Source of the DNA: Dactylosporangium sp040605635
Lineage (GTDB): Bacteria > Actinomycetota > Actinomycetes > Mycobacteriales > Micromonosporaceae
NCBI RefSeq assembly: GCF_040605635.1
Contig: NZ_JBEXDG010000042.1
Coordinates: 32,058-96,057, forward strand
Reading direction: 5' to 3'
Length of the DNA stretch: 64,000 nt
The position numbers were made by a program, and so were the translations under genes. Shown here piece by piece: positions 1-9,042 of this stretch. The notes under the pieces were generated by a model that ran no database searches, was not told the origin of the DNA, and was given only the letters and a program-made list of their open reading frames with translations. The number at the start of each line of letters is the position of its first letter. Positions within the stretch are counted from its first letter, which is position 1.

Positions 1-679
1 GCCCGGCGAGGGTGTAGATGGTGAGCTTCCAGCGGACCACGTTGACGCCGGACAGGGCCGTGGCGGCCTCGTTGCTGCCGATCGAGAACGCGTACCGCCC
101 GACGATGCTCTTGCCGAGGACGACCGCGGCGACGACGGTGAGGACCAGGAAGATGAGCACGCCGAGGGGGAAGCGGGCACCCGGGATCACCGAGTAGTTC
201 ATCAGCAGCTGGAAGTCGGGGTGCTCCTTGAAGTAGATCGGCTTCGTGCCGGAGATGACCAGCGACAGGCCGGAAGCGACGAGCATCATCCCGAGCGTCG
301 CGATGAACGGCGGCAGGCCCAGGACCGACACGTTGAAGCCGTTGATGAAGCCGATCAGGCCGCCGAACAGGATCGCTCCGGTGACCCCCGCCCAGGCGGG
401 CCAGCCCCAGTACGTCATGAACACGCCCGTCATGACGCCGCACAGGATCATGCCGGTGCCGATGGACAGGTCGATGCCGCCGGAGACGATGACGAAGGTG
501 GTGCCCAGGGCCAGGATCCCGGTGACCGTGGCGGCCATGAGGATGCCGACGAGGTTGCTGGGCGTGAAGAAGTACGGGCTGGCGAAGGAGAAGAACACCA
601 GGATGGCGATCAGGCTGGCGAGGGCGAGCAGCTGCTGCACAGAGCCCCGGACCCTGGCGGGAAAAGGGATCGAGGTCAC
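1..679 (-). CDS. Sugar ABC transporter permease, RbsC type (partial, C-terminus outside window)
   Basis: Membrane permease of a CUT2-type (ribose/xylose/galactose-like) sugar importer. The translation is a chain of hydrophobic segments and contains the family stretch TFVIVSGGIDLSIGTGM, followed by a second conserved block around NGFNVSVLGLPPFIATLGMM. The start is the GTG at 679-677, which overlaps the stop of the upstream ATPase gene as GTGA, so the two are translationally coupled. The gene runs off the left edge after about 226 residues of the usual 320-340. It sits third in an operon behind L-fuconate dehydratase and the RbsA-like ATPase, so L-fucose or a related deoxysugar is the likely cargo (inference). 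A binding-protein gene is not seen here and may lie further left. Confidence 0.88.
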   Translation of the reverse strand, partial: MTSIPFPARVRGSVQQLLALASLIAILVFFSFASPYFFTPSNLVGILMAATVTGILALGTTFVIVSGGIDLSIGTGMILCGVMTGVFMTYWGWPAWAGVTGAILFGGLIGFINGFNVSVLGLPPFIATLGMMLVASGLSLVISGTKPIYFKEHPDFQLLMNYSVIPGARFPLGVLIFLVLTVVAAVVLGKSIVGRYAFSIGSNEAATALSGVNVVRWKLTIYTLAG

Positions 680-2187
680 GAGGTCACCGTTCCTTCGGTG
701 CTGAATCGGGTGGCGAAGTCCATGATCTTTTCCTGGGTCGCGTCGGTACTGTCGATGACGGCGGTGATCCGGCCCTGGCACATGACCGCGATCCGGTGTG
801 ACATCCGCAGGACCTCCGGCAGTTCGGAGGAGATCATCACGATCGCCTTGCCGGCCGCGGCGAGCTCGTCGAGCAGCGCGTAGATCTCGTCCTTCGCGCC
901 GACGTCGATGCCGCGGGTCGGCTCGTCGAAGATGAGGACGTCGCAGTCGCGGACGAGCCATTTCGCGATGACGGTCTTCTGCTGGTTGCCGCCGGACAGG
1001 TGCTGCACCAGCTGGCCCGTCGACGGGGTGCGGATGCGGAGCTTGGCGACGTGGTCGGCGGCGGTCCTGCCGATCATCCGGTCGGCGACGAGCCCGAGGT
1101 TCGACGTGAAGCGGGGCATCGAGGCGAGCACGACGTTGTCGCGCACGTTGCGGCCGAGCAGGACGCCGTAGCGTTTGCGGTCCTCGGACAGGTAGCCGAT
1201 CCCGGCGCGGGCCGCGTCGGCCGGGTTGCCGACGGCGACCTCTCGGCCGTGGACCGTGACCGTGCCGCCGTCCTTGCGGTCCGCGCCCACGAGGGCCCTG
1301 GCGACCTCGGTCCGGCCCGCGCCCATGAGCCCGGCGAACCCGAGGATCTCCCCGCGGCGCACGTCGAAGCTGACGTCGCGCAGCAGGGCCTTCGTGCGCA
1401 GGCCGCGCACCGACAGCACCGGCTCGCCGGTGACGACCGCGCCCCGCGGCCGCTGCTCGCCGGTGATCGTCCGCCCGACCATCAGCGAGATCACCTGCGG
1501 GATGGTGCTCGACGCGGTGTCGAGGGTGTCGACGTTCCGCCCGTCGCGCAGCACCGTGATCCGGTCGGTGATCTGGGCCAGCTCGTGCATCCGGTGCGAG
1601 ATGTAGATGACGCCGGTCCGCGGTGTGACGAACCGGCGGATGAGCCCGAACAGCGTGGTCACCTCGACCTCGTTCAACGCGGCGGTCGGCTCGTCCATGA
1701 CCAGCACCCGCGCGTTGAAGCTGAGTGCCTTCGCGATCTCGACCATCTGCTGCCGCGCCACCGTCAGGTCACCGACGAGGTCAGTGGGCTCCAGCGGCAG
1801 GCCGAGCCGGGCGAGCAGCTCCCTGGTCCGCCGGTTGAGCGCCCGCTCCGACAGCAGCAGCCCGCCGATGCGCGGCTCCCGGCCGATGAAGATGTTCTGC
1901 GCGACCGTGAGGTCCGGCATCAGGTTGAGCTCCTGATGGATGATCGAGATGCCGAGTTCCTGCGCGTGCCTCGGGCTCGTCGGCGTGTACCGGTCGCCGT
2001 CGAGCGAGAACGTGCCGGCGTCCGGCCGGTCGATGCCGGTCAGCAGTTTCATGAGGGTCGACTTGCCGGCGCCGTTCTCCCCGACGAGCGCCAGGACCTC
2101 ACCGTGGCGCAGCTTCAGGTCGACGGCGTCGAGGGCCTGGACGCCGGGGAAGCTCTTGCTCGCGCCGCGCACCTCCAGCAGCGCCAT
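676..2187 (-). CDS. Sugar ABC transporter ATP-binding protein (RbsA/XylG/MglA family)
   Basis: Energy-coupling subunit of a CUT2 sugar importer, 503 aa, the usual size for two fused nucleotide-binding domains. Domain 1 has Walker A GENGAGKST at residues 36-44 and Walker B VLVMDEPTAALNE near 161-173. Domain 2 has the degenerate Walker A GLMGAGRTE typical of the family, the signature LSGGNQQK near 400 and Walker B DVLIFDEPTRGID near 420-432. ATG 2187 lies one base after the stop of the L-fuconate dehydratase gene, and its own stop overlaps the permease start by 4 bp, so the three genes are one operon. The substrate is not shown by the sequence; L-fucose is inferred from the dehydratase and the nearby GH95 gene. 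Confidence 0.93.
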   Translation of the reverse strand: MALLEVRGASKSFPGVQALDAVDLKLRHGEVLALVGENGAGKSTLMKLLTGIDRPDAGTFSLDGDRYTPTSPRHAQELGISIIHQELNLMPDLTVAQNIFIGREPRIGGLLLSERALNRRTRELLARLGLPLEPTDLVGDLTVARQQMVEIAKALSFNARVLVMDEPTAALNEVEVTTLFGLIRRFVTPRTGVIYISHRMHELAQITDRITVLRDGRNVDTLDTASSTIPQVISLMVGRTITGEQRPRGAVVTGEPVLSVRGLRTKALLRDVSFDVRRGEILGFAGLMGAGRTEVARALVGADRKDGGTVTVHGREVAVGNPADAARAGIGYLSEDRKRYGVLLGRNVRDNVVLASMPRFTSNLGLVADRMIGRTAADHVAKLRIRTPSTGQLVQHLSGGNQQKTVIAKWLVRDCDVLIFDEPTRGIDVGAKDEIYALLDELAAAGKAIVMISSELPEVLRMSHRIAVMCQGRITAVIDSTDATQEKIMDFATRFSTEGTVTS

Positions 2188-2188
2188 G

Positions 2189-3508
2189 TCAGGCTCCCCT
2201 GGCGGGGCTGCGCGTCTGCCAGTACCCGCCGCCGGGGTAGCCGAACTCCTGCAGCGACCGTTCGTGCATCTGTGCGCTGTACCCGGGCGCGTCCGGCAGC
2301 ACGTAGTGCCCGTCCACGACGACGCACGGGTCGGTGAAATGCTCGTGCAGGTGGTCGACGTACTCGGTGACCCGGCCCTCGAGGGATCCGGACACCGCGA
2401 CGTAGTCGAAGATCGACAGGTGCTGGACGAGCTCGCACAGCCCGACGCCGCCGGCGTGCGGGCAGACCGGGACGCCGAACTTCTTGGCCATCAGGTAGAC
2501 GGCGAGGATCTCGTTGACGCCGGCGAGCCGGGCCGAGTCGAGCTGGCAGTAGTCGATCGCGCCGGCCTGGAAGAGCTGCTTGAACAACACCCGGTTCATG
2601 CCGTGCTCGCCGGTGGCGACCCCGATCGGCGCCACCGCCCGCCGGATCGCGGCGTGCCCGAGGACGTCGTCGGGGCTCGTCGGCTCTTCGATCCACAGTG
2701 GACGGAACTCGGCCAGCCGGCCGACCCAGTCGATCGCCTGCGGCACGTCCCACACCTGGTTCGCGTCGATCATCAGGTCCGCGTCCCAGCCGATGACCTC
2801 GCGGGCGATGCGCAACCGTCGGACGTCGTCGGCGAGGTCCAGCCCGACCTTGAGCTTGACGTGCCGGTACCCGGCGTCGACCGCCTCCTTCAGCAGCCGG
2901 CGCAGCTTGTCGTCGTCGTAGCCGAGCCAGCCGGCGCTCGTCGTGTAGCACGGGTAGCCGCCCAGCTCGCGCAGCCGCTCGATCCGCTGCGTCCTGGTCG
3001 GTGCCATCTCGCGCAGCATCGCGAGGGCCTCGTCCGGGGTCAGGGCGTCGGTGATGTAGCGGAAGTCGGTCGCGGCGACCAGCTCCTCGGGCGACATCTC
3101 GGCGAGCAGCCGCCACAGCGGTTTCCCGGCCCGGCGGGCCGCCAGGTCCCACACGGCGTTCATCACCGCGGCGAGCGCCAGGTGCACGACCCCCTTCTCC
3201 GGCCCCAGCCAGCGCAGCTGCGAGTCCGCGCCCAGTTCCCGGTAGACCGCGCCGAGGTCGCGGCACAGCTCGCCGGCGTCGCGGCCGAGCAGCGGCTGCG
3301 CGCGCTGCCGCACCGCCTCGGCGACCAGGTCGGTGCCGCGGCCGATGGTGAAGGTGAAGCCGTGCCCGGCGAGCCCGGGGGTGTCGGTCTCCAGCACCAC
3401 GTAGGCGGCCGAGTAGTCGGCGTCCCGGTTCATCGCGTCCGACCCGTCGAGCCTCAGCGACGTCGGGAACCGCACGTCGTGGATCCGTACTGCGGTGATC
3501 GTCGTCAT
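2189..3508 (-). CDS. fucD: L-fuconate dehydratase (enolase superfamily)
   Basis: Cytoplasmic Mg-dependent dehydratase converting L-fuconate to 2-keto-3-deoxy-L-fuconate in non-phosphorylative L-fucose catabolism. With ATG 3508 as start (GGAAG Shine-Dalgarno upstream) the protein is 439 aa. The enolase-superfamily ligands fall at K218 and K220 (KLKVG), D248 (MIDAN), E274 (IEEP), E301 (ATGEH) and H351 (CPHAGG). This spacing, and as far as I recall the numbering, coincides with characterised bacterial L-fuconate dehydratase. A longer reading frame to 3622 exists but lacks a good ribosome site. It is the first gene of the operon with the RbsA/RbsC-like importer. Other acid-sugar dehydratases of this superfamily are possible, but the overall pattern fits FucD best. 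Confidence 0.87.
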   Translation of the reverse strand: MTTITAVRIHDVRFPTSLRLDGSDAMNRDADYSAAYVVLETDTPGLAGHGFTFTIGRGTDLVAEAVRQRAQPLLGRDAGELCRDLGAVYRELGADSQLRWLGPEKGVVHLALAAVMNAVWDLAARRAGKPLWRLLAEMSPEELVAATDFRYITDALTPDEALAMLREMAPTRTQRIERLRELGGYPCYTTSAGWLGYDDDKLRRLLKEAVDAGYRHVKLKVGLDLADDVRRLRIAREVIGWDADLMIDANQVWDVPQAIDWVGRLAEFRPLWIEEPTSPDDVLGHAAIRRAVAPIGVATGEHGMNRVLFKQLFQAGAIDYCQLDSARLAGVNEILAVYLMAKKFGVPVCPHAGGVGLCELVQHLSIFDYVAVSGSLEGRVTEYVDHLHEHFTDPCVVVDGHYVLPDAPGYSAQMHERSLQEFGYPGGGYWQTRSPARGA

Positions 3509-3736
3509 GCACACACTTCCGTCCAGCGTGCGGACCAACCCGCGGTGGCGTGATTGATCCGATCTATTGGCGACGGACACTAGCACCGCACCTCGCCGTC
3601 CGTCTCCACCGAAACGGCACATTCATAGGATGTATTTCGTCGAAGCGCATCGACGGCACACGCTAGGTGGCCGCTCTTGCGGCAGATCGGGCGCTTATAG
3701 GGGATTTTGCCCGGCAGGCGTGTCACGATTCTGCTG

Positions 3737-3765
3737 TTGACGTTTCCAGACCTCCCATGTCTAAT
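3737..3765 (+). promoter_or_regulatory. Candidate housekeeping-type promoter for the 3827 importer operon
   Basis: TTGACG (3737-3742) and TCTAAT (3760-3765) are separated by exactly 17 bases and resemble sigma-70 -35 and -10 hexamers. They lie about 60 bases upstream of the binding-protein start. The rest of the 318-base gap between the divergent fucD and importer operons shows no gene; fucD must be transcribed leftward from within it, but I could not pick a convincing promoter for it. Confidence 0.55.
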
Positions 3766-3780
3766 CCCAACGTTGCTCTG

Positions 3781-3803
3781 CTAGACATCCGGCTAGACAT
3801 CCG
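3781..3803 (+). promoter_or_regulatory. Direct-repeat operator candidate (two CTAGACATCCG copies)
   Basis: CTAGACATCCG occurs at 3781-3791 and again at 3793-3803, with one base between. It lies just downstream of the predicted transcription start and immediately before the AAGG ribosome site of the binding-protein gene. A partial copy in the opposite orientation (ATGTCTAA) overlaps the predicted -10 element. The layout suits a repressor site controlling the importer; the regulator is unknown. Confidence 0.45.
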
Positions 3804-3826
3804 ATGGATTCGGTAAGGTGCCCGCG

Positions 3827-5155
3827 ATGATCCGCTGCGGTACACGCGCCGCCGTCACGACGCTCGCGGTGCTCGCGCTGATCGGTCCCGCCGCCTGCAA
3901 GGGCCCGGAGGGCACCGGCACCGCCGACGACGCGACCGACTCGGGCGGGCGCATCACGGTGTGGGTCGACCCACCCCGGCTGCCCGCGGTGAGCGCCTTC
4001 CAGCAGGCACACCCCGAGATCCCGGTCGACGTGATGACCATCAACGGCAACGTCGGCAGCACCGAGCTGCAGCAGAAGTTCGTGCTGTTCAACCAGGCCG
4101 GCACGGGCTGGCCGGACGCGATCTTCTTCCCGTCCAACGACGACATCGCCTGGGCCGCCAACTCGAAGATCAACTACGTCCGGGACCTGACGGAGGACCT
4201 GGCCGACGTCATCGCCAAGTACGCACCGAGCTCGATCTCGCAGTGCCGCATCGACGGGCTCTTCCGCTGCCTGCGCAACGACGCCGCGCCCGACGTGCTC
4301 TGGTACGACAAGCAGCTGATGGCCGCCTGGGGCTACCGGCCGCCCGCCACCTGGGAGGAGTACGGCGAGCTCAGCCTGCGCATCGCCGCCGAGCACCCCG
4401 GCTACGTCACCGGCTTCCTCGGCGACGCCTACGCCCCCGATCGCTACCTGTGGGCCAGCGGCTGCCCGACCAACCACCGGCTCGGCGAGCGGCAGGTGCA
4501 CATCGACCTCGGCGACCCGCGCTGCACCCGCGTCCGCGACCTGCTCGACCGGCTCGTCGCCGCCCGCGCGGTCGCCCCGGCCGGCATCTTCTCCCCCGAG
4601 GCCGCCGAGCTCGGCAAGCGCCTCGTCATGAGCCCGGGCGCCGTGTGGTGGGGCAGTTTCCTGTTCCGCGACACGTGGAAGGTCCCGCCGGGCCGGATCG
4701 CCGCGGCCGCGCCGCTGCGCTGGTCCGCGGACGACGCGCCGCACACCAGCTCCGAGGGCGGCGGCCTGTGGGGCTTCTCCCGGCACATCAAAGGCACCCA
4801 GCTGGCGAACACGCTGACGTTCGCCCGGTTCGTCGCGGCCGACCCGCGCTGGCAGGTCGAGCTCAGCGTCGGGCTGCCCGGGGTCACCCCGCTGCAGCAG
4901 CCGTGGCTGGACCGGCAGCGGGAGGCGAGGTACCTCGCCGACTTCGACGCCGCCGCCGCGGCGTTCGTCCTGGCGAGCACCATCGTGCGGCCCGAGCGCG
5001 ACTACACGCGGTACAACACCGGCACCGTGTGGACGCACACCGTCACCCCGGCGCTCACCTCGGGGCGCTCCTTCTCCCACGCCTGGACCGTCTTCGGCGA
5101 ACGGCTCGTCGGGGAGGCCCGCTCATTCGGCTACACCGTCCACGACAGCGCTTGA
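3827..5155 (+). CDS. Extracellular sugar-binding lipoprotein of a CUT1 ABC importer
   Basis: Substrate-binding protein (SBP family 1) expected to sit on the outer face of the membrane and deliver an oligosaccharide to the two permeases that follow. The N-terminus has basic residues, a hydrophobic stretch and a lipobox ending GPAAC, giving a lipid-anchored mature protein. ATG 3827 is preceded at 8 bases by AAGG, which favours it over the in-frame GTG at 3818; length is 442 aa. The first permease starts 13 bp downstream. No ATPase gene is present in the cluster, as is normal for actinomycete CUT1 systems that share MsiK. The downstream GH71/99-like secreted protein suggests a mannan- or xylan-type ligand, but the substrate is not determinable from sequence. 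Confidence 0.88.
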   Translation: MIRCGTRAAVTTLAVLALIGPAACKGPEGTGTADDATDSGGRITVWVDPPRLPAVSAFQQAHPEIPVDVMTINGNVGSTELQQKFVLFNQAGTGWPDAIFFPSNDDIAWAANSKINYVRDLTEDLADVIAKYAPSSISQCRIDGLFRCLRNDAAPDVLWYDKQLMAAWGYRPPATWEEYGELSLRIAAEHPGYVTGFLGDAYAPDRYLWASGCPTNHRLGERQVHIDLGDPRCTRVRDLLDRLVAARAVAPAGIFSPEAAELGKRLVMSPGAVWWGSFLFRDTWKVPPGRIAAAAPLRWSADDAPHTSSEGGGLWGFSRHIKGTQLANTLTFARFVAADPRWQVELSVGLPGVTPLQQPWLDRQREARYLADFDAAAAAFVLASTIVRPERDYTRYNTGTVWTHTVTPALTSGRSFSHAWTVFGERLVGEARSFGYTVHDSA

Positions 5156-5168
5156 ATCGAGTCCGCCC

Positions 5169-6146
5169 GTGTCGACGTACAGGAGCAGCAGCCAGATCTA
5201 CGCGCCGGTGCACGCGGCCGTCCCGCCACCGTCCCATCCACCGCGGAGGATCGTCCGGCCCGGCAGAACCGGGCGGGCCGGACGGATGGGACGCCGCGCC
5301 GCCGCGGTCCTCGTCCTGCCGTACGTCGCGCTGCTGCTCGTCGGCGGTCTCGGGCCGGCCGGGTACGCCGTGGTCAAGAGCCTGCAGAACGAGTCCGAGA
5401 CCGGCTTCGGCGGGCTCAGCAGCTACCGGCGGGTGGTCACGGACCTGCGCTTCGCCGAGACCTTCGGCAACGTGGCCCTCACCATGGTCATCTGGCTGCC
5501 GCTGATGCTGCTCGGCGTCGTCGGCCTCGCGCTGCTCGTCGACGCCAGCCCGGGCCGCTTCGGCACCACGATGCGCTTCGTCTACTACCTGCCCGGCGCC
5601 CTCACCGGCGTCGCCAACTTCATGCTCTGGCTGTTCCTGCTCGACCCCGGGCAGAGCCCGGTCGCGTTCCTCTGGCACGGCTTCGGCCACCACACGCTGG
5701 GCGAGGTCGCCCAGCCCGGGAACCTGCCGTACATCCTGGCCGCCATGCTCTTCTTCCAGGGCGCCGGCACCTGGGTCGTGGTGCTCACCGGCGGGCTGAA
5801 CAGCATCTCCGAGGATCTGCTGGAGGCGGCACGGCTGGACGGCGCGGGCGCCTGGGGCATCGCGTGGCGGGTCAAGCTGCCGATGATCCGGCCGTGGCTG
5901 GGCTACCTCGCGCTGCTCAACCTCGCCTACGGCTTCCAGCTGTTCCTCGAGCCGCAGGTGCTGAGCCAGGTCACCCACGGGCTGATCGCCCCGCAGTGGA
6001 CGCCGAACCAGCTCGGGTTCTCCTACGCGTACCAGATCCTCGACACCCCGATGGCCGCGGCGATGTCGGTGATCCTGCTGACCGTGACGCTCGGCGTCGG
6101 CCTGCTGGTCGTGCGCCGCAGCGGCCTCTTCGACGACGAACGGTGA
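5169..6146 (+). CDS. Sugar ABC transporter permease (MalF/UgpA type)
   Basis: Inner-membrane permease of the importer, 325 aa. After a proline-rich cytoplasmic N-terminus of about 40 residues, the protein has about six hydrophobic segments and the cytoplasmic EAA loop (EAARLDGAGAWGIAWRVKLP) that docks the ATPase. Start GTG 5169 is the first good start after the binding-protein stop. It is co-transcribed with the binding protein (13-bp gap) and the second permease (7-bp gap). Confidence 0.9.
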   Translation: MSTYRSSSQIYAPVHAAVPPPSHPPRRIVRPGRTGRAGRMGRRAAAVLVLPYVALLLVGGLGPAGYAVVKSLQNESETGFGGLSSYRRVVTDLRFAETFGNVALTMVIWLPLMLLGVVGLALLVDASPGRFGTTMRFVYYLPGALTGVANFMLWLFLLDPGQSPVAFLWHGFGHHTLGEVAQPGNLPYILAAMLFFQGAGTWVVVLTGGLNSISEDLLEAARLDGAGAWGIAWRVKLPMIRPWLGYLALLNLAYGFQLFLEPQVLSQVTHGLIAPQWTPNQLGFSYAYQILDTPMAAAMSVILLTVTLGVGLLVVRRSGLFDDER

Positions 6147-6153
6147 CCCGACG

Positions 6154-7014
6154 ATGCCCGTGAACCTCGGCCGCGCCGGCCGGATCCTGACCCTGCTGCT
6201 CGTCGCGGTCGGGTTCGCCTACCCCGTCGCCGCGTTCGCACTGGTCGGGCTGCGCCGCGACGACGGCTCCGGCCCCACCGGCCTGTCCCTGGGCAACGCC
6301 CGCGACAGCTGGCACACGGTGCTGCGCTTCAACGACGGGGTCGTGCTGAGCTGGCTCGGCAACTCGCTGATCGTGGCCACCGGCGGCGCGCTCGTCGCCG
6401 TCGCCGTCGGGCTGCCGGCCGGCTACGCGCTCGCCCGGCTGCGCTTCCCCGGCCGCCGGCTGCTGCGCTTCTGCACGCTGCTCACGATGGTCGTGCCCAA
6501 CACCGTGCTGGTGATCCCGTTGTACCTGGAGGTGAGCGCGGCCGGAGCGGTGAACAACATCTGGGTCGTCGCACTCCTCATGGGCTTCTACCCGTTCGGC
6601 GTCTACCTCACGTACATCCATTTCCGCACGACCCTGCCGGTGCCGGTCCTCGAGGCGGCCCGCATCGACGGGCTGTCGGAGACCGACATCTTCCGCCGGA
6701 TCGCGCTGCCCGCGTCGAAACCGGCGGTCGCGCTGGTCGGCTTCTTCAGCTTCGTCGCGAACTGGACCAACTTCTTCCTGCCGCTGGTGCTGCTGCCGCT
6801 GTCCTCCAGCACGACGATCTCGGTCGGCCTGCCGCAGCTGGTCTCCTCCAGCCCGCTGTTCGACCCGACCAACGCCGCCGGGCTCGACGTGCGGCTCTAC
6901 GCGCCGCAGCTGGCCGTCGCCACCCTCGTCACGGTCGCGCCCGTGGTCGCCGTCTTCGTCATCGCCCAGCGGGCCCTCACCCGCGGCCAGATGCTGGGCG
7001 CCGGCCGCCGCTGA
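6154..7014 (+). CDS. Sugar ABC transporter permease (MalG/UgpE type)
   Basis: Second permease of the importer, 286 aa, with about six membrane segments and an EAA loop reading EAARIDGLSETDIFRRIALP. It starts with ATG seven bases after the first permease. MalG-type partners always pair with a MalF-type permease, as here. It is the last gene of the operon; the next gene is 323 bp away. Confidence 0.9.
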   Translation: MPVNLGRAGRILTLLLVAVGFAYPVAAFALVGLRRDDGSGPTGLSLGNARDSWHTVLRFNDGVVLSWLGNSLIVATGGALVAVAVGLPAGYALARLRFPGRRLLRFCTLLTMVVPNTVLVIPLYLEVSAAGAVNNIWVVALLMGFYPFGVYLTYIHFRTTLPVPVLEAARIDGLSETDIFRRIALPASKPAVALVGFFSFVANWTNFFLPLVLLPLSSSTTISVGLPQLVSSSPLFDPTNAAGLDVRLYAPQLAVATLVTVAPVVAVFVIAQRALTRGQMLGAGRR

Positions 7015-7017
7015 AGC

Positions 7018-7035
7018 TGTATCGACGCCGATACA
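7018..7035. repeat. Inverted repeat TGTATCG / CGATACA
   Basis: Perfect 7-bp arms with a 4-base centre start four bases after the stop of the second permease. There is no T-run, so it looks more like an operator or a processing hairpin than an intrinsic terminator. The remainder of the 323-base gap (7015-7337) shows no further gene; the ribosome site AAAGGA at about 7321 serves the next gene. Confidence 0.35.
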
Positions 7036-7337
7036 TCAGGTAGTCGAGTTGACAGATCGGCGCTCCTCTTGCAAAGGTCCATTCAAGACGGCCGCTTCCC
7101 GGGCATCCTCAACTCGGACCGCCGTTTCGTCAGGTGCGTCGGCGTCGCTCCTCCGTGAAGTGCCGGAGTCCGCCCGATGCCCCCGCGTCACTGCCGTTCG
7201 CCGCCCCCGTCCAGCGTGTGGGCGCGGTCCCGCCGCCCGCACGCGCAACGCGGATCAAGCCTGCCCTGGAGACGGTGGCAGGCGCTCACCGCCATGAGGC
7301 AATCCCCGCGTTCCCGCTCGAAAGGACATCCAATCCC

Positions 7338-8990
7338 ATGAGTCTCTCCAGGCGCCAGGTTCTGGCTTCCGGACTGGCCGTCGCCGGTCTCGGTGCGACT
7401 GCGTACGTTGCCGGCACCGCCGAGGCCGCCAGCGCCCCGGGCGATGTGGTCGGCAAGATCTCCGTCGGTTACCAGGGCTGGTTCGCCTGCCTCGGTGACG
7501 GGTCGCCGATCAACCAGTGGTGGCATTACAGCGCCAACGGCGGTCAGCCGCCGTCGCCGAGCAACACGACGCTGGTGTCGTGGCCGGACATGCGCGAGTA
7601 CACGAAGAGTTACACCACGGCGTACGCGAACCTGGGCAACGGGCAGCCCGCCAAGCTGTTCTCCTCCTACGACCAGCAGACGGTCGACACCCACTTCAAG
7701 TGGATGCGTGACTACGGCTGCGACACGGCCGCGTTGCAGCGGTTCAACCCGGTCGGCGGCGAAGGCCCCGTCCGCGACGCGATGACGGTGAAGGTCCGCA
7801 GCGCCGCGGAGGCGTTCGGCCGCAAGTTCTACATCATGTACGACGTCACCAGCTGGACCGACATGCAGTCGCAGATCAAGACCGACTGGACGACGAAGAT
7901 GTCCGCCTACACGGCGTCGCCGGCGTACGCGCGGCAGAACGGCAAGCCGGTGGTGTGCATCTGGGGCTTCGGCTTCAACGACCCCGGCCGCCCGTTCGCG
8001 CCCGGCCCGTGCCTGGACGTCATCAACTGGTTCAAGGCCCAGGGCTGCTACGTGATCGGCGGCGTGCCGACCTGGTGGCGCACCGGCGTCAACGACTCCC
8101 GTCCGGGGTTCCTCGACGTGTACCACGCGTTCAACATGATCTCGCCGTGGATGGTCGGCCGCACCGGCGACGTCGCCGGCCTCGACTCGTACTACAACAA
8201 CGTGAACGTCGGCGATCAGGCCGACTGCAACGCCAGAGGGATCGACTACCAGCCGTGTGTGATGCCGGGTGACCTGTCCGCCGGCGCCCGCGCCCACGGC
8301 GACTTCTACTGGCGGCACATCTACAACATGACCCGGCTCGGCGCGCAGGGCCTGTACGTGTCGATGTTCGACGAGTTCAACGAAGGCAACCAGATCGCGA
8401 AGACGGCCGAGAACGCCTCGATGCAGCCGGCGAACTTCGGCCACCCGGCGCTGGACGCCGACGGCGTGGCCTGCTCCTCGGACTACTACCTGCGGCTCAC
8501 CGCCGACGGCGGCCGGATGTTCAAGCGGGAGACCCCGCTGACCCCCACCCGGCCGACGCAGCCGGTCGTCGGCGGGCCTTCGACCCCGCCGACCGGCACC
8601 GCGTTCGCGTTCCGTTCGAGGGCGAACAACCGCTACGTCACGGCGCCGAACAGCGGCAACTCGCCGCTGATCGCCACCGCCACCGCGGTCGGTAACGCGG
8701 AGCGCTTCGAGGTGGTCGACCTCGGCGGCGGGAACATCGCGCTACGCGCCAGGGTCAACACCCGGTACGTCTGCGCGGAGAACGCCGGCGCCGGGGCGCT
8801 GATCGCCAACCGCACCGCCGCCGGACCATGGGAGACGTTCAAACTGATCCGCAACGGCAACGGCACCGTCAGCCTCCTCGCCACGGTCAACAACCAGTAC
8901 GTCTGCGCCGAGAACGCCGGCGCCGCGGCCCTGATCGCCAACCGCGCGGCGATCGGCGGCTGGGAGCAGTTCGACCAGCTCCCGGCGTAG
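7338..8990 (+). CDS. Secreted GH71/99-like glycoside hydrolase with fascin-type beta-trefoil
   Basis: Predicted extracellular carbohydrate-active protein, 550 aa from ATG 7338 (AAAGGA upstream). The N-terminus (SRRQVLASGLAVAGLG, cleavage after AEA) is a Tat-like signal. The catalytic region opens with VGYQGWFACLGDG, as in proteins annotated as GH71/99-like or xylosidase/arabinosidase, and holds DEFNEGNQ near residue 350, a plausible acidic active-site segment. A Thr/Pro linker near residue 400 leads to three FRSRANNRYVTA-like repeats of a fascin/actin-crosslinking-like beta-trefoil, probably carbohydrate-binding. It follows the CUT1 importer in the same direction, so it may release the sugar that importer takes up. 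The activity itself is not proven by motif. Confidence 0.75.
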   Translation: MSLSRRQVLASGLAVAGLGATAYVAGTAEAASAPGDVVGKISVGYQGWFACLGDGSPINQWWHYSANGGQPPSPSNTTLVSWPDMREYTKSYTTAYANLGNGQPAKLFSSYDQQTVDTHFKWMRDYGCDTAALQRFNPVGGEGPVRDAMTVKVRSAAEAFGRKFYIMYDVTSWTDMQSQIKTDWTTKMSAYTASPAYARQNGKPVVCIWGFGFNDPGRPFAPGPCLDVINWFKAQGCYVIGGVPTWWRTGVNDSRPGFLDVYHAFNMISPWMVGRTGDVAGLDSYYNNVNVGDQADCNARGIDYQPCVMPGDLSAGARAHGDFYWRHIYNMTRLGAQGLYVSMFDEFNEGNQIAKTAENASMQPANFGHPALDADGVACSSDYYLRLTADGGRMFKRETPLTPTRPTQPVVGGPSTPPTGTAFAFRSRANNRYVTAPNSGNSPLIATATAVGNAERFEVVDLGGGNIALRARVNTRYVCAENAGAGALIANRTAAGPWETFKLIRNGNGTVSLLATVNNQYVCAENAGAAALIANRAAIGGWEQFDQLPA

Positions 8991-8992
8991 CC

Positions 8993-9032
8993 ACGAGCGC
9001 GGGAGGGGCGCCGACGCCCCTCCCGCGCTCGT
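8993..9032. terminator. Bidirectional intrinsic-type hairpin between convergent genes
   Basis: A perfect 18-bp stem (8993-9010 with 9015-9032) and a 4-base CCGA loop fill the 52-base gap between the two convergent stops. A U-tract is absent, as is common in very GC-rich actinomycetes. Confidence 0.75.
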
Positions 9033-9042
9033 CATCCGCGGT

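Noticed and set aside
1000..2337. Long plus-strand open frame opposite the RbsA-like ATPase gene
   Set aside because: It is a compositional shadow in GC-rich DNA: the protein is Arg/Asp/Pro-rich without motifs, while the opposite strand has intact Walker motifs.
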